Shown piece by piece: positions 1 to 8,272 of a stretch of DNA of 64,000 nucleotides. Every line of letters starts with the position of its first letter. Positions within the stretch are counted from its first letter, which is position 1. The DNA is from Anaeromicropila herbilytica (GTDB taxonomy: Bacteria > Bacillota > Clostridia > Lachnospirales > Lachnospiraceae). The stretch is from NCBI RefSeq assembly GCF_016591975.1, contig NZ_AP024169.1, positions 3,883,001-3,947,000 of the forward strand, written 5' to 3'. Both the position numbers and the translations under genes were made by a program. Below the pieces are notes generated by a model. That model saw only the letters and a program-made list of their open reading frames with translations, made no database searches and had not been told where the DNA came from.

Positions 1-541
1 AAACAGGACATATCTCTGGTGCTTTGTTTCCCGTAACTATATGCCCACAATTCAAGCACATCCAGATTCCACTTGTATCTGATTGATATAGTTTATTTTC
101 TTCTAGCATCTTAGCATAGAAACCGAAACGTTCTCCATGCGTCTTCTCAACCTTTGCAATTAATTCAAAACTTGCAGCAATCTGTGCAAATCCTTCTTCT
201 TTTGCTATTTTTGCAAAGTTAGGATACGCATCTTCAAACTCTTCAAATTCATTGTGCTTTGCTTTATTCAATAAAGATACAATATCATCTGAAATATCTA
301 CTGGAAAGTTACCATCAATATAGATGTTCTCACCAGCAACTTCCTTTAGGTGATCAAAGAATACTTTTGCATGTGCTCTTTCTTGATTGGCTGTAAACAA
401 GAACACTTCTTCAACTAAATGCAATTTATTATTTTTCGCAACATTAGCTGCAAACGTATATCTATTTGCTGCTTGACTTTCACCTGCAAATGCTCGAAGT
501 AGATTCTCTTTTGTTTTGCTTTCTTTTAACGATACTGACAT
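1..541 (-). CDS. rbr: Rubrerythrin (C-terminus beyond window)
   Basis: Non-haem iron peroxidase that reduces hydrogen peroxide in the cytoplasm of anaerobes. The reverse strand reads from an ATG at 541 (MSVSLKESKTKENLLRAFAG...), with a strong AGGAGG site just upstream. The four-helix di-iron domain is recognisable from the GESQAANRY and ANQERAHAKVFFDHL segments, and a second pair of ligand-type glutamates lies near residues 125-135. A C-terminal rubredoxin-like iron domain begins with CLNCGH and continues to CP at the window edge, so only the last residues are missing. Its leader is long, about 175 nt from the putative -10 near 722-727. The gene stands alone downstream of leuD, separated from it by an interspersed repeat. 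Confidence 0.93.
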   Translation of the reverse strand, partial: MSVSLKESKTKENLLRAFAGESQAANRYTFAANVAKNNKLHLVEEVFLFTANQERAHAKVFFDHLKEVAGENIYIDGNFPVDISDDIVSLLNKAKHNEFEEFEDAYPNFAKIAKEEGFAQIAASFELIAKVEKTHGERFGFYAKMLEENKLYQSDTSGIWMCLNCGHIVTGNKAPEICPV

Positions 542-717
542 ACGATTCCTCCTATTTCTTCAACATGATTACTTAATAAGCTTCGTATCATATTCATTTC
601 TAATTTCATTAATCCACATTTTACATGTTTCTCAATTCTTATGAAATTATTCATGCATTCATATGTCGATATGGTTTATTTCATTAATTTACTTTACTCT
701 AACTTCCTTGATAAAAT

Positions 718-767
718 CTATATTATACTTGATAAATTCTATCGAAACAGTATATTAATTACCATGG
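718..767 (-). promoter_or_regulatory. Promoter element of rubrerythrin, shared with metH
   Basis: Read on the minus strand, this block ends in a good -10 (AAGTATAATATAG). It aligns without gaps to 17665-17714 upstream of the metH-type gene, with roughly 83% identity counted by eye over 52 bases. The conserved core upstream of the -10 contains TGGTAATT, TACTGT and TCGAT. No consensus -35 is visible, which would fit an activator or repressor site. The shared control is inferred. Confidence 0.45.
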
Positions 768-800
768 TTCTAACTTTGACGAAGTTTGAGTTATGATCTG

Positions 801-1046
801 GGTAGCAAAAGTCATTCTTAATATAAATTGTGTATATCGATGTATAATTATTAATTTTGGCGTAGTCCGGCTGAAAGCAACGTTTATATTTTGTCAAGAC
901 TTAAAGCGAAAATAGGAACGTGAGTGAGTATTTTGGCTTGTTTTGAGGCTTGTAAAAAATATGATGCTTGAAGGAAAGGTAGCCAAAATTCATAATTATA
1001 CAGCGATATACACTCAGTAAACTAAAAAATGACTTTTGACACCCTA
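801..1046. repeat. Interspersed ~245 bp repeat with long inverted ends, intact copy
   Basis: The two ends form an imperfect inverted repeat of about 65 bases. Shared blocks are TCAAAAGTCATT, GTGTATATCG, TGTATAATTAT and AATTTTGGC, each in inverted order at the other end. The middle is non-coding and contains TAGTCCGG at 863-870, the site occupied by an IS in two other copies. The element ends about 5 bases beyond the leuD stop. No target duplication is clear. It resembles a MITE or a large intergenic palindrome. Related copies lie at 2981, 17861, 23319 and 25006. Confidence 0.85.
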
Positions 1047-1051
1047 TCCAG

Positions 1052-1537
1052 TTATTTATTATTTATATAATTGATTAATCCTTCAGACCTAATAATCTTT
1101 TGCATGAATTCAGGAAATGCCTGCCCTTTGAATTCAGTTCCTTTGGTTTTGTTATAGATCATTCCACTGTCAAAATCGACTTCTACCATGTCGCCTGCTT
1201 CAATTCCTTTTGCAGCTTCTGGACATTCAATAATAGGAAGACCTATGTTAATCGCGTTACGATAAAAGATTCTTGCGAATGTCTCTGCAATAACACAACT
1301 TATTCCTGCAGCTTTAATGGCAATTGGAGCATGCTCTCTTGAAGAACCACATCCAAAATTCTTATTCGCTACCATGATATCTCCAATCTTTACACGGTTA
1401 ACAAATTCTTTATCGATATCCTCCATACATTTTTTTGCTAATTCTTTTGGATCAGAAGAATTAAGATATCTTGCTGGTATAATAACGTCAGTATCTACGT
1501 TGTCTCCATATTTGTGTACTGTTCCGTATGCTTTCAT
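1052..1537 (-). CDS. leuD: 3-isopropylmalate dehydratase small subunit
   Basis: Small (swivel-domain) subunit of isopropylmalate isomerase, which converts 2-isopropylmalate to 3-isopropylmalate in leucine synthesis. At 161 residues it has the length typical of the bacterial/archaeal short form. The motif GCGSSREHAP (residues 62-71) is the substrate-binding loop of the family, and YGDNVDTDVIIPARYL near the N-terminus is also characteristic. It follows leuC by 12 bases on the same strand, so the two are almost certainly translated from one mRNA and assemble as a heterodimer. The interspersed repeat begins right after its stop codon. Confidence 0.96.
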   Translation of the reverse strand: MKAYGTVHKYGDNVDTDVIIPARYLNSSDPKELAKKCMEDIDKEFVNRVKIGDIMVANKNFGCGSSREHAPIAIKAAGISCVIAETFARIFYRNAINIGLPIIECPEAAKGIEAGDMVEVDFDSGMIYNKTKGTEFKGQAFPEFMQKIIRSEGLINYINNK

Positions 1538-1549
1538 CTTCGTTTCCTC

Positions 1550-2815
1550 CTATAATCCTAAGTCTTCTGGGCTTGATATCTTACCCGTAATAGCACTTGC
1601 AGCTGCCACAGCTGGACTTGCAAGATATACTTCTGACTCTACGTGTCCCATACGTCCAACGAAATTACGGTTGGTTGTTGCTACTGCTCTTTCTCCTGCT
1701 GCTAAGATACCCATATGTCCTCCTAAGCAAGGGCCACAAGTTGGTGTACTTACAACACCACCAGCTTTAATAAAGGTTGCTAGTAAACCTTCTTCCATTG
1801 CTTGAAGATAAATTGTCTGCGTAGCAGGAAATACGATTAATCTCATTCCTTTGTCAATCTTTCTACCTTCTAAGACTTTTGCCGCTATTCTTAAATCACT
1901 GATTCTACCATTCGTGCAAGAACCAATAACGACTTGGTCAATCTTTACTTCACCAGCTTCCTCAACTGGTTTCGTATTCTCAGGTAAATGTGGAAATGCT
2001 ACAGTAGGTTTTAATTCTGATAGGTTAATTACGTAAGTTTCTTCGTATTCGGCATCTTCGTCCGCTTCGTATACGGTATATTCTTTTATTGAATGTTCTT
2101 TCATATATTCAACAGTTTGTTGGTCCACTGGAAAGATACCATTTTTAGCACCTGCTTCAATAGCCATATTAGCCATTGCAAATCGGTCATCCATGGATAA
2201 GTTCTTTATTCCTTCTCCTACGAATTCCATAGATTTATATAATGCTCCATCTACACCAATCTTTCCGATAATATAAAGAATAACATCCTTTCCGCTTACC
2301 CATTTGCTTGGCTTACCAACAAGTTCAAACTTTATAGCACTTGGAACTTTAAACCATGCTTTTCCAGTTGCCATACCTGCTGCCATATCTGTACTTCCAA
2401 CTCCTGTTGAGAATGCTCCTAATGCGCCATACGTACAAGTATGAGAATCTGCACCTATTACTACCTCACCTGCTACAACTAATCCTTTTTCAGGAAGTAA
2501 AGCATGCTCAATTCCCATCTCGCCTATTTCAAAGTAATTCGTAATATTATGTTCATAAGCAAATTCACGTACACATTTACAATGTTCTGCTGATTTAATA
2601 TCCTTATTTGGTGTGAAATGATCTGGAACGAGAGCTATCTTATCCTTGTCAAATACTCCTTTTGTATTCATCTTTTCCATCTCATGAATGGCAACTGGAG
2701 CAGTAACATCATTGCCAAGAACAAGATCTAAGTTTGCCTCAATTAACTGCCCCGCCTGGACATTATCAAGCCCGGCATGTGCTGCTAATATTTTTTGTGT
2801 CATTGTCATACCCAT
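1550..2815 (-). CDS. leuC: 3-isopropylmalate dehydratase large subunit
   Basis: Catalytic aconitase-family subunit with a [4Fe-4S] cluster. Ligand cysteines are visible in VIGSCTNGR and in TPTCGPCLGGHMG, and the GADSHTCTYGALG segment is the usual substrate region. I chose the ATG at 2815 (MGMTMTQKILAAHAG) because an AGGAGG sits 8 bases upstream. A longer reading from 2833 would begin inside that ribosome-binding site. The resulting 421 residues match the short bacterial form. It is the first gene of a leuC-leuD unit. No leucine leader peptide or T-box was recognised upstream. Confidence 0.95.
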   Translation of the reverse strand: MGMTMTQKILAAHAGLDNVQAGQLIEANLDLVLGNDVTAPVAIHEMEKMNTKGVFDKDKIALVPDHFTPNKDIKSAEHCKCVREFAYEHNITNYFEIGEMGIEHALLPEKGLVVAGEVVIGADSHTCTYGALGAFSTGVGSTDMAAGMATGKAWFKVPSAIKFELVGKPSKWVSGKDVILYIIGKIGVDGALYKSMEFVGEGIKNLSMDDRFAMANMAIEAGAKNGIFPVDQQTVEYMKEHSIKEYTVYEADEDAEYEETYVINLSELKPTVAFPHLPENTKPVEEAGEVKIDQVVIGSCTNGRISDLRIAAKVLEGRKIDKGMRLIVFPATQTIYLQAMEEGLLATFIKAGGVVSTPTCGPCLGGHMGILAAGERAVATTNRNFVGRMGHVESEVYLASPAVAAASAITGKISSPEDLGL

Positions 2816-2980
2816 AGATAAATCCTCCTTCATTTCACATATTACTTTGTTCGGTACAAGTTCTAATTTTTCTTCTTGAACTATGTTTATAATTGTATCT
2901 TAGCATAGTCTTTGATATAATTGAAATACATATTATATATATTTAATATAACCTAAAGTTATATTAAGTTGATTCACTTA

Positions 2981-3033
2981 TTATACAGTGATATACCCTC
3001 AGTAAACTTTAAATGACTTTTGACGTCCTAACC
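2981..3033. repeat. Fragment of the interspersed repeat (right end only)
   Basis: These bases match the right-hand terminal repeat of the 801-1046 element (TTATACAG, GATATA, CTCAGTAAAC, GACTTTTGAC) with a few changes. The internal part and the left end are missing. It lies between the divergent leuC and GNAT genes, so it could also overlap their promoters. Confidence 0.7.
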
Positions 3034-3072
3034 TAACCAAACCTAATTATATTTATTAACAAAGGAGACACT

Positions 3073-3651
3073 ATGAATCGAACAATTGAACTCGTCAATG
3101 ACCATGATATTGAAGAAATGCTCCATATTTATGCCCCTTATGTATTAGAAACACCAATAACCTTTGAGTACGAAGTTCCTTCTCTTAATGAATTCAAAGA
3201 ACGAATCCATTCGAATGCTATACAATTTCCTTGTCTTGTCTACAAAATAGATGAAAAAATTGTTGGCTATGCTTATGGATCTTTATTTAAAACGAAAGCA
3301 GCCTTTCAGTGGGATACCGAAGTAACCATATATCTAAGTAATTCTCATCAAGGAGAAGGTATCGGCAAATCCCTTTATCAAACACTTCTTAATCTGTTAA
3401 CACTTCAAGGATATTATAATGTCTACGCTTTAATTACTTCTTCTAATGAAAAGAGTATACATTTTCATGAATATTTTGATTTTCATCCAATTAGTTTTTA
3501 CGAAAACACAGGATTTAAACAAGGGAAATGGCATTCACTAACGGTATTACATAAGAAATTATGTGATTATAAGGAGAATCCGATAGAACCAATTTCTTAT
3601 CACTTACTTAACCCTAATACTATTCAGAGTATATTGAGAAAATATTTATAA
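3073..3651 (+). CDS. GNAT acetyltransferase, phosphinothricin acetyltransferase-like
   Basis: Predicted acetyl-CoA-dependent N-acetyltransferase of 192 residues. The opening (residues 1-45, IELVNDHDIEEMLHIYAPYVLETPITFEYEVP) is typical of the PAT/YncA group. The acetyl-CoA loop appears as HQGEGIGKSLYQTLL near residues 97-111, followed by a GFKQGKWH segment common in this group. An AAGGAG site lies upstream of the ATG. Relatives acetylate phosphinothricin, methionine sulfoximine or other amino acids, and the substrate here cannot be told from the sequence. It is transcribed away from leuC and upstream of a LysR gene. Confidence 0.85.
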   Translation: MNRTIELVNDHDIEEMLHIYAPYVLETPITFEYEVPSLNEFKERIHSNAIQFPCLVYKIDEKIVGYAYGSLFKTKAAFQWDTEVTIYLSNSHQGEGIGKSLYQTLLNLLTLQGYYNVYALITSSNEKSIHFHEYFDFHPISFYENTGFKQGKWHSLTVLHKKLCDYKENPIEPISYHLLNPNTIQSILRKYL

Positions 3652-3767
3652 TTCGTTATGAAAATAACTCATTTACTTTTTCCTAGCAGTTTAACCAATA
3701 TAGAAAAGCTCATTCATATTTATATAAACAAATAAATTGGCTTATTTTACTTAGAAATGGAGCACTT

Positions 3768-4733
3768 ATGGAGCAAAACTTATCTCTCTATAAAATATTT
3801 TATACCGTAGCTAAAACAGGTAATATCTCACATGCAGCAAAGGAGCTATATATCAGCCAACCTGCGATTAGTAAATCAATCAGTAAATTAGAAGATAATC
3901 TAAAGGTTACACTTTTTATCCGTAATTCTAGAGGGGTTCATCTTACCGAAGAGGGGCAACTTCTATATGAGCATGTAAAGCAAGCCTTTGATTCTATCAC
4001 TATTGGCGAAGAGAGTATTAAGAAAATTACATCGTTAGGAATTGGGCAAATTAGAATCGGAGTCAGTACTACCTTATGTAAGTATATCCTTCTACCCTAT
4101 TTAAAAGAGTTTGTTGAAGCTTATCCACACATTAAAATCACCATCCATTGCCAATCTACGTTTCATACCATAAAAATGTTAGAAAATAATCAAATTGACA
4201 TTGGACTCATTGGTAAACCTTCTAATGAAAAAAATATAACATTCCATCCAGTTATGGAAATTGAAGATATTTTTGTTGCAACAAAGCAGTATCTTAAAAA
4301 TCTTGAGCTACGAGAAGAACATTCTAGCGAATCTATAGACGATTTGGTCCAAGTAAAGGGTGAGCCCTATCCACTAAAGGAAGCTGAGATCTTTAAGAAA
4401 GCGAACTTAATGCTTCTAGATGAAGAAAATATCACACGAGTATATATTAATGAATACTTTAATACACATCAGATTGAAACGAATCAAATACTTGAAATCA
4501 ATACCATGGAATTACTGATAGAATTTGCAAAGATTGGTCTCGGTGTAGCATGCGTCATTAAGGAATTTGTATTAGAGGACTTAATAAGTGACAGAATTAC
4601 AGAGATACCGCTCTCCACTCCAATTGGTAAACGTGCTGTAGGATTTGCTTATTCTAGATCAACTTACCTCTCCCCTTCTATGAGAAGTTTTATTGATTAT
4701 TTTAAGATTAATCAGATTGCTAGCGAAGAATAA
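3768..4733 (+). CDS. LysR-family transcriptional regulator
   Basis: DNA-binding regulator of 321 residues. The N-terminal winged helix-turn-helix is clear (KTGNISHAAKELYISQPAISKSISKLEDNL, residues ~17-46), followed by the linker helix and a periplasmic-binding-protein-like effector domain from about residue 90. LysR proteins act as tetramers and usually control a neighbouring gene in response to a small molecule. The nearest gene in front is the GNAT acetyltransferase and the next one behind is the PPC-domain secreted protein, but a target or effector cannot be assigned. The central stretch around residues 180-200 is longer and more charged than usual. Confidence 0.9.
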   Translation: MEQNLSLYKIFYTVAKTGNISHAAKELYISQPAISKSISKLEDNLKVTLFIRNSRGVHLTEEGQLLYEHVKQAFDSITIGEESIKKITSLGIGQIRIGVSTTLCKYILLPYLKEFVEAYPHIKITIHCQSTFHTIKMLENNQIDIGLIGKPSNEKNITFHPVMEIEDIFVATKQYLKNLELREEHSSESIDDLVQVKGEPYPLKEAEIFKKANLMLLDEENITRVYINEYFNTHQIETNQILEINTMELLIEFAKIGLGVACVIKEFVLEDLISDRITEIPLSTPIGKRAVGFAYSRSTYLSPSMRSFIDYFKINQIASEE

Positions 4734-4865
4734 TGTTGAAAATTGTTGTTTTTAATAATAATTGATAATATTCTGGAAATATTGTAAGATATATGTAACT
4801 ATTCACCATTGGGCTCTAATCCTAAAATAGAATAGTTAAATTTTACATATAAGAGAGGGAGACAT

Positions 4866-6233
4866 ATGAAGAAAGGGATTAAAAAATTATTAATTATTAC
4901 CATGGTATCCGTTATGTGTGTGATGCCACAAAACAGCGTTTTTGCAGCAACCATTACGGTAAAAGGCACCACACAGACTGTTGATACCATTCCAACAACA
5001 CCAGCTGAAGATGTTGCAAAATACGAAAGCTTAGATTCTTATAAAGCCTATCAATTCGATTTAGCAAGTGATACCAAAGAGGTTGTTGTTCCAATTAAAA
5101 TCAACTCCAAAGGAGCTACTTACTTTTTAGCATATAACAATGCCTTAGAAAGTATGGTTCAATCCTTAAATTCTGCTTTGAAAGATGATTCTTCTGATCT
5201 CAGAGATTTAGTAGGTGAAGATTTATCATCTGATGAAGATTATTATGATGATGAGGATTACGATGACGAAGATTATGATGAAAGTGATTATGATAATTTT
5301 AATTATGACATTATAGATATGCTAGATGAGTACAAAGCACTGTATTCCAAAGCACCTCAAAATAATATCAATTTTAAGCTCTATAAGGATGCAGCTTGCT
5401 CTGATTCTAATTTAGTAAGTGAAGATCTAGGCGTTCCACTCTATGGTTTTTATCTTACATCCTTCAAAGTTCCTGCAGCTGGCACTTATTATATGAAACT
5501 ATCCATGAAAGACTATGCTGGAGCAGAGAAATTGCTATATAACCTTTATACTCTTAGCTTTTCTGGCGAAGACAGAGCTTTAAAAACAAATGATCAAGTA
5601 ATGGTCAGTGCTATTGATAATAGTCCAATTTACTATAAAGTTACTCCTGCAAAAGATGGTTTACTAACGATTGATGTCACAGATGCGACTGATTATTCGA
5701 TGAAAGAAGCCAAACTCACTTTATGTGATGCAAATAAGAAAGTGATATCAAACACATATGACATGAAGAAAAAAGAAGACGGTGTTGCTTTTGCTGTAAC
5801 TAAAGGTGATTATTATATTTCCTTAGCTGCAACAGCTACCAAAGACACTAAACCTTCCTTGTATACTATCTCTACATACTATAACAACATAACTAAAAAA
5901 AGTGGATCAGATCGATCCTCTGCTAAAAAAATTTATTTAGGTAAAGAAGTCAATGGACTTCAAGCATTAAATGAAAATAAGGCAGATTGGTACCAAATAA
6001 AGACTAGTAAACAAAAGAAACTTAAGATTGAATTAAGCAATATTATGACAAGTGGTAATCTAAAAGTTACTCTTTATGATAAAAATAATAAAGCAATAAC
6101 TTGTACTACATCAAAGAAAAGCAGTCAATTAACCTATACTACAAAATCTAAATTAGCCAAAGGAACGTATTATATTAAAATTGAAAAATCAACAGAAGCT
6201 ACTTCTGGATCTTATACCTTATTAGTTAAATAA
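4866..6233 (+). CDS. Secreted protein with PPC-type beta-sandwich domains
   Basis: A 455-residue exported protein. Residues 1-28 form a signal peptide (KKGIKKLLIITMVSVMCVMP then VFAA). The C-terminal half contains bacterial pre-peptidase C-terminal (PPC)-type sandwiches, seen from ADWYQIKTSKQKKLKIELS, GNLKVTLYDKNNK and KGTYYIKIEKS near residues 370-450. A similar but weaker unit lies around 240-330. A striking acidic tract of about 35 residues rich in Asp, Glu and Tyr (~118-152) interrupts the first half. No catalytic domain is seen, so a surface, binding or calcium-interacting role is more likely than an enzyme. An AGGGAGA site precedes the ATG. Confidence 0.7.
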   Translation: MKKGIKKLLIITMVSVMCVMPQNSVFAATITVKGTTQTVDTIPTTPAEDVAKYESLDSYKAYQFDLASDTKEVVVPIKINSKGATYFLAYNNALESMVQSLNSALKDDSSDLRDLVGEDLSSDEDYYDDEDYDDEDYDESDYDNFNYDIIDMLDEYKALYSKAPQNNINFKLYKDAACSDSNLVSEDLGVPLYGFYLTSFKVPAAGTYYMKLSMKDYAGAEKLLYNLYTLSFSGEDRALKTNDQVMVSAIDNSPIYYKVTPAKDGLLTIDVTDATDYSMKEAKLTLCDANKKVISNTYDMKKKEDGVAFAVTKGDYYISLAATATKDTKPSLYTISTYYNNITKKSGSDRSSAKKIYLGKEVNGLQALNENKADWYQIKTSKQKKLKIELSNIMTSGNLKVTLYDKNNKAITCTTSKKSSQLTYTTKSKLAKGTYYIKIEKSTEATSGSYTLLVK

Positions 6234-6315
6234 TATGCATATCATATTGGACTTTTAATAATATTGAAACATTCAATAATTAAAAAATTATATATAAACA
6301 TTTCTAACAAAAAAA

Positions 6316-6359
6316 ATAATGCTACAGTCTACTGTGATTATTACAGTAGGTCTGCAGTA
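6316..6359 (-). terminator. Rho-independent terminator downstream of mutY
   Basis: An imperfect stem (CTACTGT/ACAGTAG core at 6329-6349, extended by CTACAG/CTGCAG) is followed on the minus strand by a run of eight T. It ends the mutY transcript. The same hairpin may slow transcription from the plus-strand gene that converges on it. Confidence 0.7.
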
Positions 6360-6371
6360 TTATTAGTCTTA

Positions 6372-7463
6372 TTACATTTTTTCTTTATAAGCCTTAAATG
6401 CTGTAGGAACGGAGTATTCTTCATCAATTTTATTACGCGACACCCAATTGAACTGCATGTTATTATCGCATAATAATTCCGTACTCTCTATCTTAATTAA
6501 GCTATCCGGATCTATCCTTTTATCCAACTTTATTTTATATCCAATCATTCTCCATTCAATATGAGAAAAAAAATGTTTTGCTTCACCTAACAGTTCAATT
6601 TCATCCAATTCCACATTGTTATTCTTTAATAACTCTTCTATTTCAGATAAGCTAAGTTTCTGATTAAAATTAGGGAACTCCCAAAGACCAGACAGAAGTC
6701 CTTTCTCGTCTCGTTTTCTAATGGCAATATTATTTTCATGTTCAATTAATAGTATTGTCTTTTCTTCAATCTTTCTTGCCTTTTTTGCTGGCTTTACTGG
6801 AATCTGCATGTAGCTACCTTGTTCTCTTGCTTCACAAATTGAATAAACTGGGCATTTATCGCAAAGAGGTTTACCATTAGGAAGGCACACTGTTGCTCCT
6901 AGCTCCATAAGTGATTGATTAAAATCACCTGGACGGTCACCAGGCATTATATCTTTTAGCTCATTTTCTAGCTCTGACTTTACCTTTTGCTTTGTTATAT
7001 CATCATAGCTATTCGTAATTCTCTTAGTTACTCTAAGAACATTCCCATCAACAGCTGGCACAGGAATCTGATATGCAATCGATGCGATTGCACCTGCTGT
7101 GTAAGAACCAATTCCAGGTAACTCTAATAAGTGCTCATAAGAAGCTGGAAGAGTCCCGTTATATTCTTCCATAATCATGATTGCTGCCTTCTTTAGATTC
7201 TTAGCTCTATTATAATAGCCCAATCCTTCCCATAGTTTTAATAATTTATCTTCTTCTACCTCAGCTAAATCTCTAACCTCAGGTAATGCTTTAATAAATC
7301 GATCAAAAAATGGTTTGACTGCTTCAACTCTAGTCTGTTGTAACATAATCTCAGATATCCATACATAATATGGCTTCGGATTCTCTCTCCATGGTAATAT
7401 TCTTACGCCCTTATCGTACCAATCCAGTAAATATCCTACCATGTTTTCGTATTTTTTGTTCAT
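6372..7463 (-). CDS. mutY: A/G-specific adenine glycosylase MutY
   Basis: Base-excision repair enzyme that removes adenine mispaired with 8-oxoguanine. The 363 residues contain, in order, the catalytic glutamate in the SEIMLQQT region (~E38), the helix-hairpin-helix ELPGIGSYTAGAIAS (~115-129), the catalytic Asp140 in VDGNVLR, and the [4Fe-4S] cluster cysteines C194, C202, C205 and C211. A C-terminal NUDIX-like 8-oxoG recognition domain follows from about residue 235. It lies 18 bases downstream of a second DNA glycosylase on the same strand, forming a small repair operon. Confidence 0.95.
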   Translation of the reverse strand: MNKKYENMVGYLLDWYDKGVRILPWRENPKPYYVWISEIMLQQTRVEAVKPFFDRFIKALPEVRDLAEVEEDKLLKLWEGLGYYNRAKNLKKAAIMIMEEYNGTLPASYEHLLELPGIGSYTAGAIASIAYQIPVPAVDGNVLRVTKRITNSYDDITKQKVKSELENELKDIMPGDRPGDFNQSLMELGATVCLPNGKPLCDKCPVYSICEAREQGSYMQIPVKPAKKARKIEEKTILLIEHENNIAIRKRDEKGLLSGLWEFPNFNQKLSLSEIEELLKNNNVELDEIELLGEAKHFFSHIEWRMIGYKIKLDKRIDPDSLIKIESTELLCDNNMQFNWVSRNKIDEEYSVPTAFKAYKEKM

Positions 7464-7481
7464 TTATACAATGCCTTTCTA

Positions 7482-7973
7482 TTATTTTAAGTCCTTCTTA
7501 ATTACTTCCCATTTGTCAATTAACCGTTCTAATGTATATGAGGCGTTCGCTGGGCTAGTAGAGGGAAGCTTAATCATATCTCTTTCTATATTCTTATAAC
7601 AATATTTCATATATAATTGGTATGCCTTATCTCCATTTCCATAGACATTCTTTATATTGTTATGTTCTAATATGATTGAAAGATCATTCGGTATCACATT
7701 TTTAATACTGCTATCACTGGAACCTTCAATCTCACATGACTTTATGACATCCCATATTGCAATATTATTTCTTAATAGCATATCTTTTTTCTCATCAATT
7801 GTTGTTGGGATTGCTTCATTCGTTATGGAAGCTAGCACCTTCCAAAATCTATTTTGTGGGTGATTGTAATAAAAATTACCCTCTCTTGATTTTACCGATG
7901 GAAATGTCCCTAATATCAGAATCTTTGAATTTTCACTATATATTGGTAAAAATGTATGCGTAACTTGTTCCAT
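7482..7973 (-). CDS. DNA-deoxyinosine glycosylase (uracil-DNA glycosylase superfamily)
   Basis: Predicted repair enzyme that excises hypoxanthine, the deamination product of adenine. The N-terminal ILILGTFPSVKSREGNFYYNHPQNRFW is the family signature of this clostridial branch of the UDG superfamily. The C-terminal LPSTSPANASY is the equivalent of the DNA-contacting loop. I placed the start at the ATG at 7973 because the AAAGG site lies 5 bases before it. The upstream GTG at 7979 overlaps that site. It is co-directional with mutY, giving a two-gene unit for oxidised and deaminated bases. Confidence 0.85.
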   Translation of the reverse strand: MEQVTHTFLPIYSENSKILILGTFPSVKSREGNFYYNHPQNRFWKVLASITNEAIPTTIDEKKDMLLRNNIAIWDVIKSCEIEGSSDSSIKNVIPNDLSIILEHNNIKNVYGNGDKAYQLYMKYCYKNIERDMIKLPSTSPANASYTLERLIDKWEVIKKDLK

Positions 7974-8272
7974 ATACACCTTTCTTTCTAATTATTAGAT
8001 AAGATTATAATCTAGCATATAACTCGATGATGGTTCATCCTATTATATTACACCAATTCACTTAGTCCTTCAAGAACCGCATTTTTGGTAATAAAAATTT
8101 TTCATCCCTTACAGCATTCTACCTTTTTCTTCTTCTATATGTGATATATTAAACCTATCTGTAATTGTAATTATTTGTAATTAATATTTTGTAACTCATA
8201 TTACTAATTACTAGATTTAAAATGCAATGTTATGAAAGCAAAAATATACCAATGGAGAGTTGAATAGAAACT
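7974..8272. other. Divergent intergenic region
   Basis: About 300 bases between the divergently transcribed glycosylase and the 8273 gene. It is very AT-rich and contains short tandem GTAATT-type repeats around 8163-8195 that may overlap the promoter of the 8273 gene. No RNA gene or ORF was recognised. Confidence 0.3.

Noticed and set aside
2356..2544. Leu-rich plus-strand ORF opposite leuC
   Set aside because: Other-frame reading of leuC.
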